A DNA stretch of 64,000 bases. Source: Trichloromonas sp034006665. GTDB taxonomy: Bacteria; Desulfobacterota; Desulfuromonadia; Desulfuromonadales; Trichloromonadaceae. Under the pieces are notes generated by a model that was not told where the DNA came from, made no database searches, and saw only the letters and a program-made list of their open reading frames with translations. The stretch lies in assembly GCF_034006665.1 (NCBI RefSeq), contig NZ_JAVESI010000015.1, positions 3,686 through 67,685 of the forward strand. Direction: 5' to 3'. Position 1 is the stretch's first letter. The number at the start of each line of letters is the position of its first letter. Positions 46,821 through 55,465 of the stretch are shown here, in pieces. The position numbers and the translations under genes were made by a program.

Positions 46821-47054
46821 ATGACCGTCGAAGAACTCAAAACCGCCGTCCTCGCCCTCGAACCCGAGCAGAAAAAGGCCTTCATGCTCGAAACCCTCTC
46901 CCCTCTGGCCAAAGACGCGGTCAAGGATCCCGCCTTCCTCAGCCAGCTCTTCCCCGTCTTCCTCGGCATCCTCAAGGAAAGCGGCATGGACTTGCAACAA
47001 CTCCTCCAGTTCGCCATGATGATGGGCAACAACGGCAGCACACCGAAAGCGTAG
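46821..47054 (+). CDS. small helical protein of unknown function downstream of lon
   Basis: A 77-residue, mostly helical acidic protein (VEELKTAVLALEPEQKKAFM; LKESGMDLQQLLQFAMMMG). It has no Cys, membrane segment or known motif. It starts 47 bases after lon and ends before a strong terminator, so it is probably co-transcribed with lon. I do not recognise the family. Good codon continuity and a plausible upstream site (GGAG) support a real gene. Confidence 0.55.
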   Translation: MTVEELKTAVLALEPEQKKAFMLETLSPLAKDAVKDPAFLSQLFPVFLGILKESGMDLQQLLQFAMMMGNNGSTPKA

Positions 47055-47069
47055 AAAATTTCTCAAACC

Positions 47070-47120
47070 AAAAGCCATGCGTCTCATCCTGATCTGTTCG
47101 AGATGAGACGCATGGCTTTT
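47070..47120 (+). terminator. 18-bp terminator hairpin after the lon operon
   Basis: AAAAGCCATGCGTCTCAT pairs with ATGAGACGCATGGCTTTT across a 15-base loop. The stem is perfect and ends in four T bases, so it should terminate in both directions. Confidence 0.85.
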
Positions 47121-47249
47121 GCTGGGGGAAAATGCCGGTCCTGATCCTATTCAGAACAGATCAAACCTCTTGCCCATCGACTGTTTCCGGCCATTACCGC
47201 CCAGCCAGCATAACTCAGCTCTCTTCTTGCCGGCTTGCCATTTTCCCCG

Positions 47250-47278
47250 TTGACGGATCGATGCGGAGTTGTTAATCT
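47250..47278 (+). promoter_or_regulatory. sigma-70-type promoter of the trpL-trpS leader
   Basis: TTGACG (47250-47255), a 17-base spacer and TAATCT (47273-47278). The expected start site falls about seven bases later, at or next to the leader ATG at 47286. Confidence 0.55.
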
Positions 47279-47285
47279 GCCGGCC

Positions 47286-47351
47286 ATGAAAACGCATGCT
47301 CGCAACAATCTGAACAACACCAAGAATTGGTGGCGCTGGACCTCTTATTAA
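47286..47351 (+). CDS. trpL: trp leader peptide upstream of trpS, probably leaderless
   Basis: A 21-codon reading frame from ATG 47286 to TAA 47349-47351 that contains TGG TGG CGC TGG (NWWRW) near its end. Three Trp codons in four is diagnostic of ribosome-mediated Trp attenuation. No Shine-Dalgarno site precedes it, and the promoter places transcription start at or beside the ATG, so translation may be leaderless, as known for trpL in some alphaproteobacteria. A rho-independent terminator follows at 47424-47451, then trpS. Starvation for Trp-tRNA would stall the ribosome and favour trpS transcription. Confidence 0.75.
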   Translation: MKTHARNNLNNTKNWWRWTSY

Positions 47352-47423
47352 CCGGTCCGCGCATCGATCATATTGCATCCTGCCGCGAACCGAACCAGGT
47401 CGCGGAACGAAAGCACCAGCACC

Positions 47424-47451
47424 AGCCGCGGCCGCAAACCGCGGCTTTTTT
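47424..47451 (+). terminator. attenuator terminator of the trpS leader
   Basis: AGCCGCGG pairs with CCGCGGCT across a seven-base loop and runs into six T bases. An upstream stem CCGCGA/TCGCGG (47383-47405) could compete with it as antiterminator. A further 9-bp hairpin CCGTTCGCT/AGCGAACGG follows at about 47469-47494. Confidence 0.75.
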
Positions 47452-47562
47452 GTTGAAAATCGTCTCGCGCCCGTTCGCTGTGCGCGAAGCGAACGGACGC
47501 AAGGCCGTTTTTAAATTTAGCCAATCACCAACAACCCATCACCGACTTATCAGAGGTAAACC

Positions 47563-48528
47563 ATGCGCGTCCTATCCGGCATCCAGCCTTCGGGCTCCCT
47601 GCACTTGGGCAATTTCTTCGGCATGATGAAGAAGATGATCGAACACCAGGAAAACCACGAACTCTTCTGCTTCATCGCCAACTATCATGCCATGACCTCG
47701 GTCTCCGACGGCAAGGCCCTGGCCAAGGGAACGCTGGAGGCGGCGGCAAACTTCCTGGCCCTGGGGATGGATCCGGGAAAAAGCATCTTCTGGGTGCAGT
47801 CGGACGTGCCCGAAGTACAGGAACTGACCTGGGTGCTCTCCAACTTTACCCCGATGGGGCTTTTGGAACGCTGCCACAGCTACAAGGACAAGACCGCCCG
47901 GGGCATCGCCGCCAACCACGGTCTCTTCGCCTATCCGGTGCTGATGGCGGCGGACATTTTGCTCTTCCAGAGCGAGCGGGTGCCGGTGGGCAAGGACCAG
48001 AAGCAGCACGTGGAAGTGACCCGCGACATCGCCGTCAAGTTCAACAACGAATATGGCGAGATCTTTACCCTGCCGGAACCGGAGATCGACGAAGAGGTGG
48101 CCACGGTGCCGGGACTCGACGGCCAGAAGATGAGCAAAAGCTACGGCAACACCATCGATCTCTTTCAGGACGAAAAGTCCCTGCGCAAACAGATCATGCG
48201 CATCGTCACCGATCCGACCCCGGTGGAGGAGCCGAAAAATCCCGACAAATGCAACGTCTTTCAGATCTATCGCCTTTTCATGAGCAAAGAGCAGGAAGCC
48301 GAACTGCGCCGCCGCTACGAAGCGGGGGGGATGGGCTACGGCGAGGTCAAGGAGGAACTGTTTGTCACGGTACGGGATTTCTTCGCCCCCTATACCGAGC
48401 GGCGCAACGAACTGCTGGCCAACACCGAAGAACTGCGGAGGATCCTCGCGCAAGGGGCAGACAAGGCCCGCCACACGGCCCTAAAGACCCTACGCAAGGT
48501 ACGCAAGAAAACCGGCCTGGCCTACTGA
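47563..48528 (+). CDS. trpS: tryptophanyl-tRNA synthetase
   Basis: A 321-residue class I synthetase of the compact bacterial type. It has the HIGH-like SLHLGNFFG near residue 12 and the KMSKS loop GQKMSKSYGNT near 190. The tryptophan/adenylate pocket segments (YPVLMAADILLF) are normal. AGAGG lies upstream of the ATG. The 5' leader contains the Trp-codon peptide and terminator described separately, so expression is likely set by charged tRNA-Trp. Confidence 0.95.
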   Translation: MRVLSGIQPSGSLHLGNFFGMMKKMIEHQENHELFCFIANYHAMTSVSDGKALAKGTLEAAANFLALGMDPGKSIFWVQSDVPEVQELTWVLSNFTPMGLLERCHSYKDKTARGIAANHGLFAYPVLMAADILLFQSERVPVGKDQKQHVEVTRDIAVKFNNEYGEIFTLPEPEIDEEVATVPGLDGQKMSKSYGNTIDLFQDEKSLRKQIMRIVTDPTPVEEPKNPDKCNVFQIYRLFMSKEQEAELRRRYEAGGMGYGEVKEELFVTVRDFFAPYTERRNELLANTEELRRILAQGADKARHTALKTLRKVRKKTGLAY

Positions 48529-48623
48529 AATCAGGCCCCTGCGCTTGAGACCGGGGCGGCTTCTGGCATAATAGGGAAGCAAACGCGACGCGAAACGGGA
48601 CTCACCGAGAAAGGAAGGAAACC

Positions 48624-48806
48624 ATGGGCGTTAAGCGAAAGTGGTTCTGCACCTGCAGTGGCACCCCGCTAGAACTCGAATATCCCCTCGTCCCGGTCAG
48701 CGAGGACGATCCCGGAGAGCCGGTGTGTCGACTCTGCGGCGCAAGTCCCTCCTCCGATCCCCGCAAAACCGTCTATTACGAGGATGTCGACGATCGGGAG
48801 GACTGA
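48624..48806 (+). CDS. small zinc-knuckle protein of unknown function
   Basis: A 60-residue acidic protein with CTC near residue 9 and CRLC near 35, enough for a small metal site. The rest is short and charged and ends in YYEDVDDRED. I recognise no family beyond a conserved hypothetical type. GAAAGGAAGGAAACC before the ATG is a strong ribosome site, so it is very likely translated. It is convergent with the DUF4177-like gene. Confidence 0.6.
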   Translation: MGVKRKWFCTCSGTPLELEYPLVPVSEDDPGEPVCRLCGASPSSDPRKTVYYEDVDDRED

Positions 48807-48812
48807 ACCTGT

Positions 48813-48995
48813 TCAGTCCTCCCGCTGCCGGGTAAAGAAGATGAAAGCCATGGCCGGGCGCTTGCTTCCCTCGCGCATAGCGAGTTGCATGCCGTCATAG
48901 CGCCAGCCCTCGGCCACCCAACGGTTGAGAATCGTTTCGAGATTCTCGTCAGTCACCACCGACTCCTCGACCACCTTGTATTCAAGTCTTGCCAT
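48813..48995 (-). CDS. DUF4177-like small protein
   Basis: A 60-residue protein from ATG 48995, with GGGAGG just upstream; the frame is open to 49043. The pattern EYKVVEESVVTDENLETILNRWVAEGWRYDGM is that of DUF4177 proteins, in which a short beta-alpha-beta core ends in EGW. Function unknown. Its stop lies six bases from the stop of the neighbouring zinc-knuckle gene. Confidence 0.65.
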   Translation of the reverse strand: MARLEYKVVEESVVTDENLETILNRWVAEGWRYDGMQLAMREGSKRPAMAFIFFTRQRED

Positions 48996-49043
48996 TCCCC
49001 TGCCTCCCTTACCGGCTTGTCCCTTCTCCGGCGGTCGCTTCAC

Positions 49044-49426
49044 GCGCCGTTCCTTCCTCTACCCACCCCACGAAAAACCCGTCGAAACGGCCTTTTGCCA
49101 AAAAAACGCTTCCATCACAATTGTCTTCGGTTGTTTTCATAACACCTTTTTACATAATATCTAATTTATTTTTTTACGCCGAAACATTCCAAAAAAACCT
49201 CTGAAAGTTATCCCTTATCCTCACGATAATTAACGATATTTCAGAAAAAAATTATGTTTATATGATTTTATAACATCGTATTATATTTCGAAAATAAACA
49301 CCCATTGGAAGACAGTAATTACCTAGGTGTGCCGAAAAAGTCCACACTTATCAAAAAATGTTTGATCACAGGTAATTTCGCCGCTTTCCCCCGCTCTCGG
49401 GGAAGGCACACCCGCCGGGAAAGGGG
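49044..49426. other. AT-rich island without genes
   Basis: Bases 49100-49360 are strikingly AT-rich in a GC-rich window, with runs such as AATTTATTTTTTTACG and TATGATTTTATAACAT. No coding frame looks real. It may hold the promoter of the decayed symporter or a nucleoid-protein binding site. The 3' part (49390-49426) is GC-rich again. Confidence 0.5.
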
Positions 49427-49866
49427 GTGACCCAAAAAGCAGGACCGGCAGCGAAACCCTGCCTGATAGCGCAAACCCTCGCAAGCAGTCGGGACCCTCG
49501 CACCAAAACCACCCGGCTTTTCCTCATCCTCACGGTCTTCATGGGCATCGGCGCCATGACCAACAGCGTCATCAACATCATGGACAACCATATGTCCGCC
49601 CCGCTCCTGGCTCTTTCCTTCAGCGTGGTGCTTCTTCGCAATCATCTCCTCCATCGCCTTCGCCACCGTCCTTGGCACCGTCTCGAGCCTGATCGTCGCT
49701 GCCTCGGTCACCGTTGCCCATGACCCGATAGACAACTTCCTCGGCATGAAGATGACCGACAAGGGCAAGGTCATGGCCGGCAAAATCTCGGCTGTGGTCG
49801 TCGGCTGCATCGCCATCTACCTGGGCATCGTCTTCGAGGGGATGCACGTCTCCTTCCTCGTCGCGA
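49427..49866 (+). pseudogene. sodium:solute symporter (ActP-like) remnant, frameshifted and truncated
   Basis: Two frames carry consecutive pieces of one transporter: RTKTTRLFLILTVFMGIGAM...SVINIMDNHMSAPLLALSF, then after a shift near 49625 FFAIISSIAFATVLGTVSSLIVAAS...MKMTDKGKVMAGK...YLGIVFEGMHVSFLV. This resembles the middle of acetate-permease-type SSS transporters (ActP). Both ends are missing, and the coding potential stops at about 49866, where unrelated sequence begins. Identification is from memory of the family and is moderate. It shows that this spot has suffered deletions. Confidence 0.6.
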
Positions 49867-50200
49867 TCCCGAACTCCTCGACCTTTTCTGCAACTATTAT
49901 TTCCGCCAGGATTCGGAAGCGGATCAAAAGCGTTTCCTTGAAAAAAACTGCGAACGTTTTACCGTGCGCCGCGACGTCACCGGCACTGATATCGGCGGGC
50001 TGATCGCCAGTGGTAATCGTGACAAACTCATGACGTTGGCCAAACACCTCGGCATTCCCGTACAGGAAAACATCCTTTTCATCTCCGAGGGCAAAGAGCC
50101 GGGGAAATGGCGCGGCTTCTTCTTTTTCGTCGTCGGCCTGCTCGGGCTGCTCAAGGTTCTGCTCAAATGGCCCAAGGGAACGCCCCCTGAAGCCGCGTAA
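49867..50200 (+). pseudogene. 3' fragment of an unrecognised protein with a C-terminal membrane helix
   Basis: A frame joined abruptly to the symporter remnant runs RDPELLDLFCNYYFRQDSEA... to a TAA at 50198. It ends in GKWRGFFFFVVGLLGLLKVLL, a membrane helix followed by KWPKG. It has coding character but no clear start; the first ATG-like start (GTG at 49964) would leave a 78-residue protein. I do not recognise the family. It is most likely the tail of a deleted gene. Confidence 0.4.
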
Positions 50201-50238
50201 ACTGAAAATTTCGATGGACTGCTCCTTCCCAGCACACG

Positions 50239-50293
50239 CCTCGACGAAAAAATCCCCTCCGGTCTGTGCCGCAAGGGGATTTTTTCGTCGAGG
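50239..50293. terminator. 20-bp bidirectional terminator
   Basis: CCTCGACGAAAAAATCCCCT pairs perfectly with AGGGGATTTTTTCGTCGAGG across a 15-base loop, between the remnant and the end of asnS. A and T tracts inside the stem give a U-rich 3' arm in both directions. Confidence 0.85.
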
Positions 50294-50304
50294 ATGGGAA
50301 AGTT

Positions 50305-51702
50305 TCAGAATTTCGCGTTGCCCGGCGTGCGCGGGAAGGGGATGACGTCGCGGATGTTCTCCATGCCGGTGAGATACATGATGAGGCGCTCGAAACCGAG
50401 GCCGAACCCGGCGTGGGGGCAGCTTCCCCAGCGGCGGATGTCGAGATACCAGGGGAGGCTTTCCGGCGCGATCTTCCAGGCCGCCATCCGTTGCAACAGC
50501 ACGTCGTGCCGGTCCTCCCGCTGACTGCCGCCAATGATCTCGCCGACCCGGGGAACGAGCAGATCCATGGCCGCCACGGTTTTACCGTCCTCGTTGAGGC
50601 GCATGTAAAAGGCCTTGATCGCCGCCGGGTAGTCGGTGACGAAGACCGGGCCGCCCACCACTTTTTCCGTCAGATAGCGCTCGTGCTCCGATTGCAGGTC
50701 GCAACCCCATTCCACCGGAAACTCAAATGGCTGCCCCGAACGTTGCAGACGCGCCACCGCCTCGGTGTAGCCCATCCGCTCGAAGCGGGCCCTGGCTAAC
50801 GCTTCGAGTTTGGCGAGCAAGCCCTTTTCGATCCGTTCGTCGAAAAAAGCGAGATCTTCGCCGCATTCATTGAGGGCGAAGGTCACCAAGTAGCGGAGAA
50901 ATTCCTCGGCCAGGGCGCAGTCGCCGGCGAGGTCGCAGAAAGCCATCTCCGGCTCGATCATCCAGAATTCCGACGCGTGACGGCTGGTGTGGGAGTTTTC
51001 GGCGCGGAAGGTTGGGCCGAAGGTGTAGATGTCGGCGAAGGCGGTGGCAAAGAGTTCTCCCTGCAACTGGCCACTGACCGTGAGGCCCGCCTTTTCGCCG
51101 AAGAAATCCTCGGACCAATCGACCTTGCCCTCCTTGAGCGGCGGTTTTAAGGGATCAAGGGTGGTGACCCGGAACATCTCCCCGGCACCTTCGCAGTCGT
51201 TGGCGGTGATGATCGGGGTATGAACGTAGAGAAAGCCCCGCTCGCGAAAGAACTGGTGGATGGCGAAGGACAGGGCGCTGCGTACCCGAAAGACCGCGCC
51301 GAAAGTATTGGAGCGGGGGCGCAAGTGGGCGATGGTGCGCAGGTATTCGAGGCTGTGGCGTTTTTTCTGGAGCGGATATTCCTCGTCGGCGTCGCCGAGG
51401 ATCTCGACCCGCGCCGCCTGGATTTCCCAGCGCTGGCCGGATGCCGGCGACGGCACCAGCGCGCCGACGACGGACACACAGGCGCCGGTGCCGAGACGGG
51501 CGGCCTCTTCGAAACCGGCCATGGACGGTTCCAGCACGATCTGGATGGAAGCGAAGCAGGAACCGTCGTTGAGGGCAAGAAAAGCCACCTCCTTGCTCCG
51601 GCGCAGCGTCCGCACCCAACCCTTGACGCAAATGGCGGGCTGTTCGCTATCGGCAGCCAGGGCATCCTTGATCCGGGTCCGGGGCAGAAATGTCGTTGTC
51701 AT
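50305..51702 (-). CDS. asnS: asparaginyl-tRNA synthetase
   Basis: A 465-residue class IIb synthetase. The N-terminal OB anticodon domain has VKGWVRTLRRSKEVAFLALNDGS. The catalytic core includes FRAENSHTSRHASEFWMIEPEM (motif 2) and GFGLGFERLIMYLTGMENIRDVIPFPRTPG (motif 3). The Pro/Asn specificity residues and length fit AsnRS rather than AspRS. Its presence means direct Asn charging rather than only the transamidation route. Confidence 0.96.
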   Translation of the reverse strand: MTTTFLPRTRIKDALAADSEQPAICVKGWVRTLRRSKEVAFLALNDGSCFASIQIVLEPSMAGFEEAARLGTGACVSVVGALVPSPASGQRWEIQAARVEILGDADEEYPLQKKRHSLEYLRTIAHLRPRSNTFGAVFRVRSALSFAIHQFFRERGFLYVHTPIITANDCEGAGEMFRVTTLDPLKPPLKEGKVDWSEDFFGEKAGLTVSGQLQGELFATAFADIYTFGPTFRAENSHTSRHASEFWMIEPEMAFCDLAGDCALAEEFLRYLVTFALNECGEDLAFFDERIEKGLLAKLEALARARFERMGYTEAVARLQRSGQPFEFPVEWGCDLQSEHERYLTEKVVGGPVFVTDYPAAIKAFYMRLNEDGKTVAAMDLLVPRVGEIIGGSQREDRHDVLLQRMAAWKIAPESLPWYLDIRRWGSCPHAGFGLGFERLIMYLTGMENIRDVIPFPRTPGNAKF

Positions 51703-51748
51703 AAGCCGGCTCCTTTTAAGAAAAATCGCGAGGCCGCTTTTGCCCTTA

Positions 51749-53335
51749 TCAATTATGCTCCCGCGTCTTGTGAAACGTCACTTCCGGCCATTGCTCGGCG
51801 ACGTGGCCCAGGCGCCATTCGCTGGAGGCAAGATAGGCGAGGTTCCCTTCGGCGTCGAGGGCGAGATTGGACTGGTTCTTCTTCTCGAAATCGGCCAGTT
51901 TCTTCTTGTCGGCGCACTCAACCCAGCGGGCGGTGGCGTAGTCGATCCCCTCATAGATGGCGTCGACGCCGTATTCGTTCTTGAGGCGCGAGACGATAAC
52001 GTCGAACTGGAGGACGCCGACGGCACCTAGGATGTAGTCGGAGGAGATCAGCGGCCTGAAGAGCTGCACCGCCCCTTCCTCGGCAAGCTGCACCAGCCCT
52101 TTTTCCAGCTGTTTGACCTTGAGGGGATTCTTCAGCCGTACCCGGCGAAAATGCTCCGGAGCGAAGCTGGGGATGCCGGTGAACTTGAGGGGTTCCTTTT
52201 CGGTGAAGGTGTCGCCGATCTTGATGGTGCCGTGGTTGTGCACGCCGATGATGTCGCCTGGGTAGGCCTCCTCAACGTTACTGCGGTCCTGGGCCATGAA
52301 AATGGTGGCGTTGGAGACGTTGATATCCTTGCCGATACGATGGTGGCGCATCTTCATCCCCCGGGTAAACTTGCCGGAACAGATGCGCATGAAGGCGATG
52401 CGGTCACGGTGCATGGGATCCATGTTCGCCTGGATTTTAAAAACGAAACCGGAGAAGGCTTCTTCGTAGGGAGAGACTTCGCGCGTGGTGGTCTGCCGGG
52501 CACTGGGACCGGGGGCCAGTTCGACAAAGGCGTCGAGAAGTTCGCGCACGCCGAAATTGTTGATGGCGCTACCGAAGAAGACCGGGGTCTGGTTCCCTTT
52601 CAGATACTCTTGCAGTTCGAAAGGATTGGCCGCCCCTTCGAGCAACTCGATATCGTGACGCAGTTCCTCAGCCTGGCTGCCGAGTAGCTGATCCAACTTC
52701 GGATCGCTCAGATCGGTGATGCGCAGGACGTCGCCGCTCCGGGTTTCCTGGCCGGGAGTGAAGAGGAGCAGTTCCTTGCGGTAGAGGTTGTAGGTTCCCT
52801 TGAAACGCTTGCCCATGCCGATCGGCCAGGAGAGGGGTGCACATTCCACTTGCAGGGTCTCTTCGATATCGGCGAGCAGGTCGAGAGGCTCGCGCCCCTC
52901 GCGGTCGAGCTTGTTGATGAAGGTGATGATGGGGGTGTTGCGCATGCGGCAGACCTCCATCAACTTGCGGGTCTGGGTCTCGACCCCCTTGGCGCTGTCG
53001 ATGACCATCAGCGCCGAATCGACGGCGGTGAGCACCCGGTAGGTGTCCTCGGAGAAATCCTGGTGACCGGGGGTATCAAGTAGGTTGACCTCGTAATCGC
53101 GATAGTTGAACTTCATCACCGAACTGGTGACGGAGATGCCGCGCTCCTGCTCCATGGCCATCCAGTCACTGGTGGCGTGGCGCGCCGCCTTGCGCGCCTT
53201 GACCGCCCCAGCCATCTGGATGGCGCCGCCGAAGAGCAGCAGCTTTTCCGTGAGGGTGGTTTTCCCGGCGTCGGGGTGACTGATGATGCCGAAGGTGCGT
53301 CGGCAATCGACTTCCTGCTGGTTGTATTTCCGCAA
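51749..53335 (-). CDS. prfC: peptide chain release factor 3
   Basis: A 528-residue GTPase that recycles RF1/RF2. The G domain has ISHPDAGKTTLTEKLLLFGG (P-loop), DTPGHQDFSED and NKLDREGR. Translation-factor domains follow. The start is best placed at TTG 53335 with CGGAG nine bases upstream, giving LRKYNQQEVDCRRTFGII and the family's usual length. An in-frame ATG at 53440 would add 35 odd residues, and the ATG at 53340 is out of frame. Confidence 0.93.
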   Translation of the reverse strand: MRKYNQQEVDCRRTFGIISHPDAGKTTLTEKLLLFGGAIQMAGAVKARKAARHATSDWMAMEQERGISVTSSVMKFNYRDYEVNLLDTPGHQDFSEDTYRVLTAVDSALMVIDSAKGVETQTRKLMEVCRMRNTPIITFINKLDREGREPLDLLADIEETLQVECAPLSWPIGMGKRFKGTYNLYRKELLLFTPGQETRSGDVLRITDLSDPKLDQLLGSQAEELRHDIELLEGAANPFELQEYLKGNQTPVFFGSAINNFGVRELLDAFVELAPGPSARQTTTREVSPYEEAFSGFVFKIQANMDPMHRDRIAFMRICSGKFTRGMKMRHHRIGKDINVSNATIFMAQDRSNVEEAYPGDIIGVHNHGTIKIGDTFTEKEPLKFTGIPSFAPEHFRRVRLKNPLKVKQLEKGLVQLAEEGAVQLFRPLISSDYILGAVGVLQFDVIVSRLKNEYGVDAIYEGIDYATARWVECADKKKLADFEKKNQSNLALDAEGNLAYLASSEWRLGHVAEQWPEVTFHKTREHN

Positions 53336-53547
53336 AACATTTACTCCGTGAACAGAGGGGAATCGGTCGGGACAAACAAAAAGCGGGCCGCCAGGCCCGT
53401 ATGAGCTGGAATAGTACAACAGGCCGAGGCGCGCCGTCAATCGGCGAGATGCCCAAAAGCCGGAGAAAACGCGGAGATTGGCGTTGACCGCGGGCGCCCG
53501 CGAAAGGTATCATGGGCCACTTGGAAAACTCACCAAAGGAGGTCGGC

Positions 53548-53850
53548 ATGGCGGAATTTACTACCCAGGAATTCTATGAACGGCTGGCCGGCATCCGCCT
53601 GCGCCGGAAGTTCCTCTGGTCGGTCTTTTTCAGTTACATCCCGGTCATCTGGATCGCCTTGAAAATTGGCGGTGACGGTCTGGCCATCGGCGTCGGTATC
53701 TTGTGGCTGATTCTCGCCTCCATCGGCGGGGTGATGGTCAGCTTCAGCCTCTGCCCGCGCTGCGGCAACCGCTTTCACATGAAGGGGCTCTCCACCTCCT
53801 GGGGCAGCCAGTGCGTCCACTGCAGACTGAGCCTGAAAGAGCGTTCGTAA
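53548..53850 (+). CDS. small membrane protein with C-terminal zinc ribbon
   Basis: A 100-residue protein from ATG 53548 (AAAGGAGGT upstream). Two membrane helices (SVFFSYIPVIWIALKI; LAIGVGILWLILASIGGVMVSF) are followed by a zinc ribbon LCPRCGNRFH...GSQCVHCRLSL. This resembles many uncharacterised short zinc-ribbon membrane proteins; I cannot assign a function. It is divergent from prfC and precedes malQ. Confidence 0.7.
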   Translation: MAEFTTQEFYERLAGIRLRRKFLWSVFFSYIPVIWIALKIGGDGLAIGVGILWLILASIGGVMVSFSLCPRCGNRFHMKGLSTSWGSQCVHCRLSLKERS

Positions 53851-53940
53851 GGGGTAAGGGGTGAGGAACGAAGGGTAAGACCTTTTTCCTCACACTTCAC
53901 TCCTCAGACCTCACCTTCCCTCTCCATACGAGCCCCGACC

Positions 53941-55446
53941 ATGCCCATTCCCCGTTCCAGCGGCGTTCTGCTTCATCCCACGAGTTTGCCCGGCCGCTTC
54001 GGCCTTGGCGACCTCGGCGCCGAAGCCTTCGCTTTTGTCGATTTTCTTGCCGCCGCCGGTCAGAGCTGGTGGCAGATTCTCCCCTTGGGCCCCACCGGCT
54101 ACGGCCATTCCCCCTACAGCGCCTACTCCGCCTTCGCCGGCAATCCTCTGCTCATCAACTTGGAGCGGCTGGTGGAACGCGCCGAACTGGAGCCGGACGA
54201 TATCGCCGGCATCGCCATGGCCGAAGGAGTCGCCCACTTCGACGCCGTCCAGCCGTTTAAGGAACGCCTGCTGCACAAGGCCGCCCGCACCTTCGCCGCC
54301 GAGGCCTCGCCGCGACGGCGCGAAGCGTTCGAGGACTTCTGTTTCGAGCAAGCCCATTGGCTCAACGATCACGCCATCTTCCAGTCCCTGCGCAACCAGT
54401 TCGGGAACCGGCCCTGGAACCGCTGGCCGGAGGGGATCCGCTGCCGCGAGCAGAGCGCCCTGCATCGCTGGGGAACAGAACTGGCCGAGACGATCCACGC
54501 CCACAAATACATCCAGTTCGTCTTTTTCGAACAATGGGACATTCTCAAGGACTACGCCAACCGCAAGGGCATCGGTCTGATCGGCGACATCCCCATCTTC
54601 GTCGCCTTCGATTCCGCCGATGTCTGGGCCAACACCCGGCTTTTCCATCTCGACGACGCCGGCACGCCCACGGTTGTCGCCGGCGTCCCCCCCGACTACT
54701 TCAGCAAAACCGGCCAGCGCTGGGGCAACCCCCTCTACCGCTGGGAGCGCATGGCCGAGGACGGTTTCGCCTGGTGGCTGGCCCGCTTCCGGGCCAATCT
54801 CGCCCTCACCGATCTGGTGCGCATCGACCACTTTCGCGGCTTCGAGGCCTGCTGGGCCATCCCCGCCGAAGAGCCGACGGCCGTCAAAGGGAGGTGGACG
54901 CCGGTGCCGGGCACAGCGCTTTTCGAGGCGTTGCGCCGGGAACTGGGCCTTGAATTGCCACTGATCGCCGAGGATCTCGGCATCATTACCCCCGAGGTGG
55001 AGGCCCTGCGCGACGGCTTCGCCCTGCCGGGGATGAAGATTCTGCAGTTCGCCTTCGGCGGCGATGCCGACAATCCCTACCTGCCTCACAATCTGACCCG
55101 CGACTGCGTCGTCTACACCGGCACCCACGACAATAACACCACGCTTGGCTGGTGGAAAACCCTCGCCAAAATGGAGCGCGACCGGGTGCGGGAGTACCTC
55201 GGCCACGGCGGGCGCGAAATGCCCTGGGATCTGATCCGCCTCGCCCAGGCCAGTGTCGCCCGGCTCTGTATCCTGCCGATGCAGGATCTTCTCGGCCTCG
55301 GCGCCGACGGCCGTATGAACGTTCCCGGCCAGGCCTCCGGCAACTGGGGCTGGCGCTACCGGCCCGGGGATCTCAAACCGGAAATCGCCGAACGACTCGC
55401 CCGACTCGTCGCCCTCTACGGCCGCGATCGCCGTTCATCCTCCTGA
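53941..55446 (+). CDS. malQ: 4-alpha-glucanotransferase (amylomaltase, GH77)
   Basis: A 501-residue GH77 enzyme. It has SSGVLLHPTSLPGRFGLGDLG at the start, the catalytic region LVRIDHFRGFEACWAIP (nucleophile Asp), the acid/base Glu in LIAEDLGIITPEVEALRD and THDNNTTLGWW near the end. It disproportionates alpha-1,4-glucans, so it points to glycogen turnover. The neighbouring small membrane gene follows closely, but the link is not obvious. Confidence 0.95.
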   Translation: MPIPRSSGVLLHPTSLPGRFGLGDLGAEAFAFVDFLAAAGQSWWQILPLGPTGYGHSPYSAYSAFAGNPLLINLERLVERAELEPDDIAGIAMAEGVAHFDAVQPFKERLLHKAARTFAAEASPRRREAFEDFCFEQAHWLNDHAIFQSLRNQFGNRPWNRWPEGIRCREQSALHRWGTELAETIHAHKYIQFVFFEQWDILKDYANRKGIGLIGDIPIFVAFDSADVWANTRLFHLDDAGTPTVVAGVPPDYFSKTGQRWGNPLYRWERMAEDGFAWWLARFRANLALTDLVRIDHFRGFEACWAIPAEEPTAVKGRWTPVPGTALFEALRRELGLELPLIAEDLGIITPEVEALRDGFALPGMKILQFAFGGDADNPYLPHNLTRDCVVYTGTHDNNTTLGWWKTLAKMERDRVREYLGHGGREMPWDLIRLAQASVARLCILPMQDLLGLGADGRMNVPGQASGNWGWRYRPGDLKPEIAERLARLVALYGRDRRSSS

Positions 55447-55465
55447 TGGCTTGAAAGGATTGCAC

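Noticed and set aside
49390..49500. Possible c-di-GMP (GEMM) or cobalamin riboswitch
   Set aside because: Some purine-rich motifs look similar (GCAAACC, GGGAAAGG), but the conserved core is absent and part of the region codes for the symporter remnant.
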